Below are positions 9,701 through 15,906 of a stretch of DNA of 64,000 nt, piece by piece. Every line of letters starts with the position of its first letter. Position 1 is the first letter of the stretch. The position numbers and the translations under genes were made by a program. Source of the DNA: Physcousia sp015060555 (GTDB lineage Bacteria > Bacteroidota > Bacteroidia > Bacteroidales > Bacteroidaceae); NCBI GenBank assembly GCA_015060555.1, contig SUYG01000014.1, forward strand, positions 62,001-126,000, given 5' to 3'. Under the pieces are notes generated by a model that searched no databases, had not been told where the DNA came from, and saw nothing but the letters and a program-made list of their open reading frames with translations.

Positions 9701-10315
9701 GCGGAGACAACGATGAAAAACCAGTTCCGCAAGGATGGAAGCTGCTACCACGTTGCTGTCTATGACACCCTGACGGGTAGATTCATCAGGGGCGTGACAC
9801 ACCAGGGCTACAGTGACGAGTCGATGTGGAGCCGTGGACAGTCGTGGGCCATCTACGGCTACACGATGGCCTATCGGTTCACCAAGGACAAGCGTTTCCT
9901 CGACCACGCCCGGAAAGTAGCAGACATCTACCTGAAGCGCCTCCGTGAGACCAGCGACGACTGGGTACCTCTCTGGGACATGGACATTCCTGAAGTGAAA
10001 AGTGAAGGAGTGAACAGCGAAAAATTGAAAGATGCCTCAGCAGCCTGTGTGGTGGCCAGCGCCCTGCTGGAACTCTGCCAGTATGATGTCAGCGGAGATA
10101 GGGAAACCGTAAATGGTAAATCCGTAAATCGTGAATACTATGAGGCTGCCGTCAATATGCTTCGTGATCTCAGCACCGACCGCTACCAGAGCCGCGGCCG
10201 TAACGTCGCTTTCCTCTTGCATTCCACAGGACATCATCCTGCTGGTTCTGAAATCGATGCCAGCATCGTTTATGCCGACTACTATTATCTCGAAGCGCTG
10301 TTGAGATTGAAATGA
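6719..10315 (+). CDS. Trimodular secreted enzyme: lyase-like + GH28-like beta-helix + GH88
   Basis: 1198 residues. After a signal peptide (LSIISLFFTFHSFTFHSFAQ) come three catalytic-looking parts. (1) Residues ~25-310: alginate-lyase-like toroid, with ETGRDQAH at ~195 and WNQGDDLW as in the preceding protein. (2) ~480-800: right-handed parallel beta-helix of the GH28 type, with many VTFDNIRIEH-like rungs and an NSDDC motif near 604. (3) ~815-1198: GH88 unsaturated uronyl hydrolase-like (alpha/alpha)6 domain with FDHDLGF (~898) and DNMMN (~961), segments expected to carry the two catalytic Asp of GH88. Known GH88 enzymes hydrolyse the unsaturated uronate products of lyases, so one chain could make and trim its own product. 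Repeat-derived inserts occur at 7040-7074, 7695-7735, 9992-10030 and 10104-10134. No T9SS-like tail is seen. Confidence 0.82.
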   Translation: MRTRSVLSIISLFFTFHSFTFHSFAQPDLQNYQMAGPYEVVARDGEFRSSKGGSERDMWAAWQCARQGHADKAAEIINAYAATLQRFDGHDAPLCLIQGYWLVRAMMALPPTAEGEREAWASMIRRAMLPTIDKFDADSPYANGNWGAIVNRCRMACGIFLEDRALYQASIDYFLHGYDNGALPRYVSATGQCQETGRDQAHAQLGLGALCEICEMAWNQGDDLWGALDNRLMKGLEYTARYNLGYDVPFETWQDLTGLYCNWTEPGAMGRGRIRCIYDAAYEHYTKVKGLKMPYTKKLLDLRRKAERRGEIQQNPEADQFTVQGAKGALSKGGSGEGDLHQVCTYPAPEGAPLKYDYDVYVCPRGSKEWTKIDTYMAKVNSFTPMRSHRVSEISYCFFDFKGDVSVRVVSKKKKFRTARIRPDYRGVIANVQNDSTVQFLLFQPENVSVELDGDITNNLLVFTSKPPVSKEEAAREAKAQGREFKYYAPGFYNQQDTIYVPSNTTVYLAGGSYFTGTFAINDAENVRILGRGVARPPRGYEGAHVYRSKNVLIDGLIVNTCPTGGSDGVTLHDVRSISHPGWGDGLNVFASQNVLLDRVFCRNSDDCTTAYATRKGFSGNCRNVHMRNATLWADVAHPIFIGIHGNPEVGDTIEHLVYENIDILGQAEPQVDYQGCLAINSGDGNLVRDVTFDNIRIEHIEDGCIAQVKVSYNQKWCTAPGRGVEDVTFRNVRYNGLSPNRSLSIINGYDANHRVQNVTFEGLKINGRTIYDDMHGKPRWYATADYVPMYVGNHVSGVVFTKEIGQFHANQQLSYCSSQVDRALAALRPYDFAMMPRNIEPRTGLWNLRPASPQEWCSGFWPGILWMAYDYNRSEAVQKAAAGYTEAIAPIIRQPAFDHDLGFITINSMLKGYGATKDERYRQLALRAADSLATLFNDKVGTLLSWPRHVQDYGGHNTIIDNMMNLELLLWASKELKGDRTKSERWREIAVRHAETTMKNQFRKDGSCYHVAVYDTLTGRFIRGVTHQGYSDESMWSRGQSWAIYGYTMAYRFTKDKRFLDHARKVADIYLKRLRETSDDWVPLWDMDIPEVKSEGVNSEKLKDASAACVVASALLELCQYDVSGDRETVNGKSVNREYYEAAVNMLRDLSTDRYQSRGRNVAFLLHSTGHHPAGSEIDASIVYADYYYLEALLRLK
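6758..6791. repeat. Inverted GTGAAAA heptamers forming the signal-peptide core
   Basis: TTCACTTTTCATTCCTTCAC and the following units are the reverse complement of the GTGAAAAGTGAAGGAGTGAA repeat found at 3370-3430 and 9992-10030. Here they encode FTFHSFTFHSF, the core of the signal peptide. Confidence 0.6.
7040..7074. repeat. GC palindrome element, single, in lyase-like module
   Basis: CCTTCCCCCT, ACGGC, GGAGGGGGAG translated as LPPTAEGERE. Shorter than the paired elements. Confidence 0.5.
9992..10030. repeat. GTGAAAA array in GH88 module
   Basis: GTGAAAAGTGAAGGAGTGAA is translated as VKSEGVNSEK between WDMDIPE and KDASAACV, that is, inside the GH88 fold. It matches the sequence at 3370-3430. 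Confidence 0.65.
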
Positions 10316-10319
10316 TGCC

Positions 10320-11585
10320 TTACTCGGGCTGGTAGATGAGGGTGGTGAGGCGGTCGGGGTTGAATATTTCAGTGGCAATGGATTGAAGGTCTTCAGGGGC
10401 GAGATCCTCGATGGATTGGGCGATTTCGGCGGGTGTGAGGACGCGGTGGTAGTGGAGATATCGCTTGCCCATCGCGAGGGCTACGTTCTCAAAATGGTCG
10501 TAGCTGATGCCGAGCTGTCCCAGGAGCTGTTGCTTGGCAGCGTTGAGGGCGCGGGGGCTGAGGGGACGGTCGATGAGGCGGCGTAGCTCGCGGTGTACGA
10601 GATGCAGGCAGCGCTTCAGATCCTCAGCATCACAGCCGAAATAGACAGACCACACACCGGTGTCGGTGTAGGCGGTGAGGTTGCTTTCCACGGTATAGAC
10701 GAGACCGGTGCGCTCGCGCAGGGCAAGACTGAGGCGGGAGTTCATGGCTGGACCGCCCAGCAGGTTGTTCAGCAGGAAGAGACCGTAGTAGCGCGGGTCC
10801 GTGGCGGCATAGCCACGCGAACCGAGCATGACATGGGCCTGGTGGACGGGCTTCTTTAATATAACGGACCCACCCCCCTGCCCCTCCCATGTAGGGAGGG
10901 GAGTAGAATGTTTTGAGCGGGCATCCGCAATCTCATTCTCAAAGGTAATTACTCCCCTCCTTACATGGGAGGGGCGGGGGAGCGGGGAGAGGGCCTTTAT
11001 TTCTTCCACGCTGACATTCCCCTTCACGAACAAAACGGCACGCTCGGGGCTGTAGGTGCGGCGGGCGAAGGCCTGCAGGTCGGACGTGCGGTACTGCCGC
11101 AGGCGGTCGGCATTGCCGAGGATGCTGCGTCCGAGAGGGTGGTTGGGGAAGAGGAGGGCTTCGAAGTCGTCGTAGATGAGTTCGGCTGGTGAGTCGTTGT
11201 AGCTCTCAATCTCGTCGATGACCACCTCCACCTCCTTGTCGAGTTCCTCCTGGGGGAAGGCGCTGTTGAAGACGATGTCGAGGAGCAGGGGGATGGCGCG
11301 TTTCAGGTGTTGGCGTAGGAAGGTGGCATAGTAGATGGTTTCTTCTTTGCCCGTGTAGGCGTTGAGGTCGCCGCCCACGCTCTCCATGCGGTTCAGGATC
11401 TGCATGGACGTGAGGCGCTGGGTGCCCTTGAAGGTCATGTGCTCCACGAGGTGCGCCATGCCACTCTCGCTGTCCAGCTCATGGCGCGTGCCGGTGGCCA
11501 CAGCGATGCCCGCATAGACGACATCGGTGGCCGAGGGGGCCAGGATGACGCGAAGGCCGCTATCTAAATTGAAAGATTGAAACAT
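10320..11585 (-). CDS. M16 family zinc peptidase (processing-peptidase-like)
   Basis: 421 residues, the usual size for a single-chain M16B peptidase. The inverted zinc motif HLVEH (His45, Glu48, His49) is present, with the downstream acidic stretch EVVIDEIESYNDSP expected to supply the third ligand. No signal peptide is evident, so it is probably cytoplasmic. About 40 residues between the N- and C-terminal halves come from an inverted pair of GC palindromes (10868-10995), giving SPLPRPSHVRRG ... TPLPTWEGQGGGS. The start codon is 11585. The gene upstream on the same strand is the Rid-like protein, separated by ~245 bp of tandem arrays. The convergent trimodular gene ends only 5 nt away. Confidence 0.88.
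   Translation of the reverse strand: MFQSFNLDSGLRVILAPSATDVVYAGIAVATGTRHELDSESGMAHLVEHMTFKGTQRLTSMQILNRMESVGGDLNAYTGKEETIYYATFLRQHLKRAIPLLLDIVFNSAFPQEELDKEVEVVIDEIESYNDSPAELIYDDFEALLFPNHPLGRSILGNADRLRQYRTSDLQAFARRTYSPERAVLFVKGNVSVEEIKALSPLPRPSHVRRGVITFENEIADARSKHSTPLPTWEGQGGGSVILKKPVHQAHVMLGSRGYAATDPRYYGLFLLNNLLGGPAMNSRLSLALRERTGLVYTVESNLTAYTDTGVWSVYFGCDAEDLKRCLHLVHRELRRLIDRPLSPRALNAAKQQLLGQLGISYDHFENVALAMGKRYLHYHRVLTPAEIAQSIEDLAPEDLQSIATEIFNPDRLTTLIYQPE
10868..10995. repeat. Inverted pair of GC palindromes inside the M16 peptidase gene
   Basis: Left arm 10868-10915 (CCCCCCTGCCCCTCCC, ATGTA, GGGAGGGGAGTA). Right arm 10943-10995 (GGTAATTACTCCCCTCC, TTACAT, GGGAGGGGCGGGGGAG). They are inverted relative to each other with ~27 bp between. 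The whole structure is translated in frame. 10967-10993 is a G-quadruplex-type sequence on the plus (non-coding) strand. Confidence 0.85.
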
Positions 11586-11589
11586 TATG

Positions 11590-11646
11590 GGAATGAAGAA
11601 TGAAGAATGGCGAATGACGAGTGACGAGTGACGAATGACGAATGGT
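11590..11646. repeat. GACGAAT heptamer array
   Basis: Runs of GAATGAA, GACGAAT and GACGAGT upstream of the M16 start codon (the gene is on the minus strand). First of three different heptamer arrays in this gap. Confidence 0.7.
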
Positions 11647-11657
11647 CAGTGTGGCTG

Positions 11658-11697
11658 AACTATGAACATTGAACGTTGAACTTTGAACGTTGAAACA
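11658..11697. repeat. GAACNTT heptamer array
   Basis: Units GAACATT, GAACGTT, GAACTTT, GAACGTT in perfect 7-bp register. Confidence 0.75.
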
Positions 11698-11700
11698 TAC

Positions 11701-11730
11701 TACATTAACCATTAACCCTTAACCATAAAC
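11701..11730. repeat. TTAACCA heptamer array
   Basis: Units TTAACCA, TTAACCC, TTAACCA, TAAACC directly after the GAACNTT array. Confidence 0.7.
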
Positions 11731-11769
11731 CGCGCGACAGCGCACAAGCTCTTGAGCCCTCGCTTGCAA

Positions 11770-11832
11770 GGCCCTCCCCCCCACGGGGGGAGCGGGGAGA
11801 GGGGCTACTGGGGAGCGGGGAGAGGGGCTTTT
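11770..11832. repeat. G-rich element at the end of the Rid-like gene
   Basis: CCCTCCCCCC, CA, CGGGGGGAGCGGGGAGAGGGG followed by a direct repeat of GGGGAGCGGGGAGAGGGGCT. It ends at the stop codon of the minus-strand Rid-like gene, so it forms that gene's immediate 3' flank. Confidence 0.65.
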
Positions 11833-13003
11833 AGAAATCCCTGTATTCAGCATTCTTGGCTGCTTTGATGGCCAGGCACTCCATCTCGATGAGCCATGTG
11901 GGACGGCAGACAGGCGCGAGTGTGATGACACAGGGGATGCCGGGGAAGCGACTGGCGAAGAGCTCTTTCACGACATTGTAGTCACCAGTGTCACGCAGAT
12001 AGACGATGATTTGTGCCACATCATCGAAGCTGGCGTCAGCTTCCTTCAGGAGCGCTTCCACATTCTCCCACATGCGATGGGTCTGCTTCACGATGTCCCC
12101 CACATGCACCACCTCACCGCGGTTGTTGATGCTGGCGGTGCCGCTGATAAAGACGTGGCTGCGGTCACCGTAGCTGATGGTGGTGCCGCGCTCAAAGGTG
12201 ACACCATATTCGTAGGTGGGGTTGAGGTGGGTCTTGGCATAGAGATAGCGCTGCTGCTCAGGCGCGAAGCCCACGAGGGCATAGGTGCCCAATTGTACCA
12301 ATGCTTTGGTGTCGGCAGGCGATCCTCCGATGCCTGTGGAGGCGATGAAATGGGTATTTTCTGTTAGCCCTTGTTCCTGGAAGTTCTCACGGCGCGCCCT
12401 CACCATGCCCGCATATTGGGTATCTACATCACGGACATAGAACCAGGTGCGGATGCAGTTGTCGGCCAACGTGGCACCATGGCGCTGCAGAAGATCCTCA
12501 TACTGTTGCAGCAGGGTAGTGGTCTGCTGGGCGCTGTCGCCCTCGGGGACGCACATCCCCATCATCCAAAGATGCTCGTAGCCGTTGTGGCGGGCAATGA
12601 CGAGGCCGTCGTGGTTTTCTACGTCCATGCCGTGGACGAGGTAGAGCCAGACGGCTACCTTCGAACCGTCGAGGGGAGGTTGCTGGATGTGGCTGAGGGC
12701 TGAGGGCCCCCCGAGCCCCCTAAAGGGGAGCGTTGGGAAGGGATGAGGGCTGAGGGCTGAGGCTTGATTCGTGGCATCGCTGAGAAAGTAGCGCTTGAAG
12801 ACCACCTGGGAACCTGCACATGCTTCATTGTGCAACAACGCCTCTTCAGCCTGCTGCAGGCGCTGAAACTGCCCGGCAAACAAATCACCGCGCGGTTCTA
12901 CGTGGAGAATCGCGTGTTGCTCGGTGATGCCGTCTTCGGTCATGAAAGTAGAGAGTTCTGCTGTCACGCCGAAGTCCTGGAATATGATTTTCTCGTATGT
13001 CAA
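11831..13003 (-). CDS. Two-domain Rid/YjgF-like protein (chorismatase-like)
   Basis: 390 residues if translation begins at TTG 13003. This start is chosen because a near-ideal -7 box (TATCTTTG on the minus strand, 13041-13048) places the transcript start near 13032, and no ATG lies between there and LTYEKIIFQDFG. ATG starts further upstream would lie before the promoter. The C-terminal ~130 residues (YGDRSHVFISGTASINNRGE, VGDIVKQTHRMWENVEALL) look like a RidA/YjgF fold. The N-terminal half resembles the extra domain of FkbO/Hyg5-type chorismatases; function unproven. A 25-residue repeat-derived insertion (ASALSPHPFPTLPFRGLG...) interrupts the first domain. Confidence 0.72.
   Translation of the reverse strand: MTYEKIIFQDFGVTAELSTFMTEDGITEQHAILHVEPRGDLFAGQFQRLQQAEEALLHNEACAGSQVVFKRYFLSDATNQASALSPHPFPTLPFRGLGGPSALSHIQQPPLDGSKVAVWLYLVHGMDVENHDGLVIARHNGYEHLWMMGMCVPEGDSAQQTTTLLQQYEDLLQRHGATLADNCIRTWFYVRDVDTQYAGMVRARRENFQEQGLTENTHFIASTGIGGSPADTKALVQLGTYALVGFAPEQQRYLYAKTHLNPTYEYGVTFERGTTISYGDRSHVFISGTASINNRGEVVHVGDIVKQTHRMWENVEALLKEADASFDDVAQIIVYLRDTGDYNVVKELFASRFPGIPCVITLAPVCRPTWLIEMECLAIKAAKNAEYRDF
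12690..12762. repeat. GC palindrome bordered by direct GGCTGAG repeats inside the Rid-like gene
   Basis: GGCTGAGGGCTGAGGG occurs on both sides of a core containing CCCC, TAAA, GGGG. The block is translated in frame on the minus strand. The bordering heptamers are the complement of the CCCTCAG units in GH3 (3155-3190). Confidence 0.65.
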
Positions 13004-13040
13004 TGTTCTGTTTTTTTGTCTCCAATCGTCAAAAACGGTG

Positions 13041-13048
13041 CAAAGATA
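13041..13048 (-). promoter_or_regulatory. -7 box of the Rid-like gene
   Basis: TATCTTTG on the minus strand fits the Bacteroidetes TAnnTTTG consensus. It decides the TTG start at 13003. Confidence 0.65.
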
Positions 13049-13111
13049 CGACAGAATTATTGCATGACCATTCTTTTTTGTGTTTATTAACATTCTTGGC
13101 CGTGAGGGGGA

Positions 13112-13142
13112 TTGCGTACCTCGTGAAAATGTACTTACTTTG
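13112..13142 (+). promoter_or_regulatory. ruvB promoter
   Basis: TTG at 13112-13114, 20 nt, then TTACTTTG at 13135-13142 (one mismatch to TAnnTTTG), 26 nt before the ruvB ATG. Confidence 0.55.
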
Positions 13143-13167
13143 CACCGCAATAGAAATAATAGGTATC

Positions 13168-14250
13168 ATGGATCAAGATATACATGAACTTTTACATGCT
13201 GCTCCCCTCCCCTCGACAGACGGCCGGGAGGGCAGTTCCTCGGACTTCGAGAATGCCCTGCGCCCGCTGCACTTTCAGGATTTTGCGGGACAATCGCAGG
13301 TGGTGCAGAACCTGAGGGTCTTCGTGGAGGCTGCCCGCTATCGCGGCGAGCCGCTGGATCATACGCTGCTGCACGGCCCTCCGGGATTGGGCAAGACGAC
13401 CCTCTCCAACATCATCGCTAATGAGTTGGGCGTAGGCTTCAAGATTACCAGCGGCCCCGTGCTGGATAAGCCTGGCGATCTGGCCGGCATCCTCACCTCC
13501 CTGGAGCCGCAGGATGTGCTGTTCATCGATGAGATACATCGCTTGTCGCCCGTCGTGGAGGAGTACCTCTACTCGGCAATGGAGGACTACCGCATCGACA
13601 TCATGATTGACCGCGGTCCCAGTGCGCGCTCCATACAGATTGACTTGAACCCCTTCACGCTCGTAGGTGCCACCACGCGGAGCGGTTTGCTGACGGCTCC
13701 CCTGCGTGCCCGCTTCGGCATCAACCTACATCTGGAATACTATGATGCTACGACCCTCAAGGGCATCGTGCTGCGCTCTGCGAGCATCCTGGGACAGCCT
13801 ATCGACGAGGAGGCGGCAGCGGAGATAGCGGGACGCTCACGCGGCACGCCACGTATCGCCAATGCCCTGTTGCGCCGTGTGCGTGACTTTGCACAGGTCA
13901 AGGGCAACGGACGCATTGACCTCGAAATCGCCAAATATGCCCTCGAAGCCCTGAACATCGACCGCCACGGCCTCGACCTCATCGACCGCAAGATTCTCCT
14001 GGCCATCATTGACAAGTTCAAGGGCGGCCCCGTAGGCATCACCACCATTGCTACGGCCATCGGCGAAGACCCCGGCACCGTCGAGGAAGTCTATGAACCC
14101 TTCCTCATCAAGGAAGGCTTCATCAAGCGTACGCCTCGTGGCCGCGAGGTAACAGACCTGGCGTATGAGCACCTAAACCTCGCCCCCCAGCCCCCTCTCC
14201 AAGGGGCGAGGGGGAGTGAAACCCAGACAAGAATAGAATTCGATGAATAA
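13168..14250 (+). CDS. ruvB: Holliday junction branch-migration ATPase RuvB
   Basis: 360 residues, hexameric AAA+ motor that drives branch migration with RuvA. Start ATG 13168 gives MDQDIHELL; the open frame upstream includes the promoter. Visible motifs: Walker A GPPGLGKTT, Walker B LFIDEIHRL, sensor/arginine-finger GATTRSGLL, and a C-terminal winged helix (LDLIDRKILLAIIDKFKGGPVGI ... FIKRTPRGREV). Odd features: a repeat-like stretch AAPLPSTDGREGS near residue 15 and a C-terminal tail (LAPQPPLQGARGSETQTR) encoded by the left arm of an inverted palindrome pair, beyond the usual end of the family. Overlaps sufS by 8 nt. Confidence 0.95.
   Translation: MDQDIHELLHAAPLPSTDGREGSSSDFENALRPLHFQDFAGQSQVVQNLRVFVEAARYRGEPLDHTLLHGPPGLGKTTLSNIIANELGVGFKITSGPVLDKPGDLAGILTSLEPQDVLFIDEIHRLSPVVEEYLYSAMEDYRIDIMIDRGPSARSIQIDLNPFTLVGATTRSGLLTAPLRARFGINLHLEYYDATTLKGIVLRSASILGQPIDEEAAAEIAGRSRGTPRIANALLRRVRDFAQVKGNGRIDLEIAKYALEALNIDRHGLDLIDRKILLAIIDKFKGGPVGITTIATAIGEDPGTVEEVYEPFLIKEGFIKRTPRGREVTDLAYEHLNLAPQPPLQGARGSETQTRIEFDE
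13203..13236. repeat. Short GC palindrome-like insert in ruvB N-terminus
   Basis: CCCCTCCCCTCGACAGACGG CCGGGAGGG codes for PLPSTDGREG, ahead of the conserved SDFENALRPLHFQDF segment. Confidence 0.45.
14178..14221. repeat. GC palindrome element, left arm on ruvB 3' end
   Basis: CTCGCCCCCCAGCCCCCTCTCC, AAGG, GGCGAGGGGGAGT. Inverted partner at 14274-14319. Translated as the RuvB tail. Confidence 0.8.
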
Positions 14251-15529
14251 GCAGTTCAACAGTCAAATACATACTACTCCCCCTCGCCCCTTGGAGAGGG
14301 GGCTGGGGGGTGAGGTTTTCCCTATCCTCACCCGCACCATTTATGGCAAACCCCTCGTCTATCTCGACAATGGTGCCACGACGCAGAAACCGCAGTGCGT
14401 CATCGATGCCATCACGGAGGAGTACCTGAATGTCAACGCCAACGTGCACCGTGGCGTCCACTACCTCTCGCAGGAGGCCACACGCCTCTACGAGGAGGCG
14501 CGCGAGACGGTGAGAGCGTTTATTAACGCCCATTCTACCGCGGAAATCGTCTTCACACGCGGTACCACCGAGAGCATCAATCTCGTGGCGGCCACCTTCG
14601 GGCAGGCCTGTATGCAGGCGGGTGATGAGGTCATCGTCACCGAGATGGAGCACCACTCCAATATCGTCCCTTGGCAGCTGTTGCAGATGCGCAAAGACAT
14701 TACAATCAAGGTGTGCCCCATCACCGACGACGGCTGCCTTGACCTCGACGTCCTTCCCACGCTCTTCTCACCCAAAACCAAACTGCTGGCCTGCACCCAT
14801 GTCAGCAATGTCCTCGGCACCGTGAATCCCGTGAAGGACATCATCGCGATGGCTCATGCCCGCGGTGTGCCTGTGCTCATTGATGCCGCCCAAAGCGTGC
14901 CCCACATGGCGGTCGATGTGCAGGCGTTGGACTGCGACTTCCTGGCCTTCAGCGGCCATAAGGTCTATGGCCCCACCGGCATAGGTGTCCTCTATGGCAA
15001 GGAACAATGGCTGGAGAAGCTGCCCCCTTATATGGGTGGCGGTGAGATGATTGGCAAGGTCAGCTTCGAGCACACCACTTTCAATGTGCTGCCCTACAAG
15101 TTCGAAGCCGGTACCCCCGACTATGTTGCTGCCCGCGGCCTTGCTGTGGCCCTCGACTTCGTCAGCGGTATCGGCATGGGCAAGATAGCAGAATATGAGC
15201 ATGAGCTGGGCACTTATGCCTATGAACAACTCATGCAAATCGAGGGTATGCATATTTACGGACCCGCCCCGAGTCCTGTCATCTCCTTCAACATCGCTGC
15301 TCCCTCCTCCGGGGAGGCTGGGAGGGGGCCTTTCATCCATCACCTCGACCTCGGCACCCTCTTGGACCGCCTCGGCATCGCTGTGCGCACGGGACATCAC
15401 TGCGCCGAACCCCTCATGCACCGCCTCGGCATCGAGGGCACCGTGCGTGCCAGCTTCGCCCTCTATAATACAAAAGAAGAGGTCGATGCCCTTGTGCAAG
15501 GCATCGACCGCGTTCGTCAGATGTTCTAA
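14243..15529 (+). CDS. sufS: Cysteine desulfurase SufS (class V aminotransferase fold)
   Basis: 428 residues. PLP enzyme that takes sulfur from cysteine for Fe-S cluster assembly. Motifs: PLP lysine in FSGHKVYGPTG, substrate region TRGTTESINLVA, and catalytic cysteine in RTGHHCAEP. The native family start would lie near FPILTRTIYGKPLVYLDNGATT. Here translation begins in the spacer of an inverted palindrome pair (ATG 14243), and the first ~28 residues (MNKQFNSQIHTTPPRPLERG) come from the element. A second small insert (APSSGEAGRG) is encoded at 15299-15331. No SufBCD genes are nearby. The start overlaps ruvB, so the two are probably co-transcribed. Confidence 0.93.
   Translation: MNKQFNSQIHTTPPRPLERGLGGEVFPILTRTIYGKPLVYLDNGATTQKPQCVIDAITEEYLNVNANVHRGVHYLSQEATRLYEEARETVRAFINAHSTAEIVFTRGTTESINLVAATFGQACMQAGDEVIVTEMEHHSNIVPWQLLQMRKDITIKVCPITDDGCLDLDVLPTLFSPKTKLLACTHVSNVLGTVNPVKDIIAMAHARGVPVLIDAAQSVPHMAVDVQALDCDFLAFSGHKVYGPTGIGVLYGKEQWLEKLPPYMGGGEMIGKVSFEHTTFNVLPYKFEAGTPDYVAARGLAVALDFVSGIGMGKIAEYEHELGTYAYEQLMQIEGMHIYGPAPSPVISFNIAAPSSGEAGRGPFIHHLDLGTLLDRLGIAVRTGHHCAEPLMHRLGIEGTVRASFALYNTKEEVDALVQGIDRVRQMF
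14274..14319. repeat. GC palindrome element, right arm in sufS N-terminus
   Basis: ACTCCCCCTCGCCCC, TTGG, AGAGGGGGCTGGGGGGTGAG. Preceded by AGTCAAATACAT, which also precedes the right arm in proC (47288-47299). Confidence 0.82.
15299..15331. repeat. Short GC palindrome-like insert in sufS
   Basis: CTCCCTCCTCCGGGGAGG followed by CTGGGAGGGGG, coding for PSSGEAGRG between ISFNIAA and FIHHLDLG. Half-size compared with the paired elements. Confidence 0.5.
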
Positions 15530-15540
15530 GAAGTTGGTTC

Positions 15541-15557
15541 CCTCCCCCTTAGGGAGG
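15541..15557. repeat. Intergenic mini-palindrome between sufS and DUF2795-like gene
   Basis: CCTCCC, CCTTA, GGGAGG lies in the 33-bp convergent gap between sufS and the small acidic protein gene, and may act as a terminator hairpin. Confidence 0.45.
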
Positions 15558-15562
15558 CGGAA

Positions 15563-15784
15563 TCAATACTCATCCTCGTTGAAGAGGAAGTCTTCTTTCG
15601 TGGGGTAGTCGGGCCAGACATCTTCGATGTTTTCGTAGATGTCTCCTTCGTCTTCTATCTCTTCCAGATTCTCGATGACTTCCATGGGGGCGCCGCTACG
15701 TACGGCGTAGTCAATCAGTTCCTCCTTGGTGGCAGGCCAAGGTGCATCTTCGAGTTTCGATGCCAGTTCCAGTGTCCAGTACAT
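15563..15784 (-). CDS. Small acidic conserved protein, DUF2795-like
   Basis: 73 residues, strongly acidic (EEIEDEGDIYENIEDVWPDYP). The opening MYWTLELASKLEDAPWPATK matches a conserved Bacteroidetes family I associate with DUF2795, usually found beside the cobalamin adenosyltransferase gene as here. Function unknown. A TTTAAAG heptamer array lies directly upstream of its start. Confidence 0.75.
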   Translation of the reverse strand: MYWTLELASKLEDAPWPATKEELIDYAVRSGAPMEVIENLEEIEDEGDIYENIEDVWPDYPTKEDFLFNEDEY

Positions 15785-15791
15785 ATGTTGT

Positions 15792-15825
15792 AGAGTTTAA
15801 AGTTTAAAGTTGAGCGTTTAAAGAT
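15792..15825. repeat. TTTAAAG heptamer array
   Basis: Units GTTTAAA, GTTTAAA, GTTGAGC, GTTTAAA upstream of the minus-strand DUF2795-like gene. Confidence 0.6.
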
Positions 15826-15906
15826 GAAGGCTTAGAAATATATTGTTTTTGGGAAATCGGCCGCGAAGATACGAATAATTCGCTATCGGCGGTTAAAAAA
15901 GTGCAA

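Noticed and set aside
821..10315. Interpretation as a complete polysaccharide utilisation locus
   Set aside because: No SusC/SusD pair, sensor or regulator is visible next to these genes.
13004..13150. Upstream ATG starts for the Rid-like protein
   Set aside because: They lie before the -7 box at 13041-13048 and their codons overlap the ruvB promoter region.
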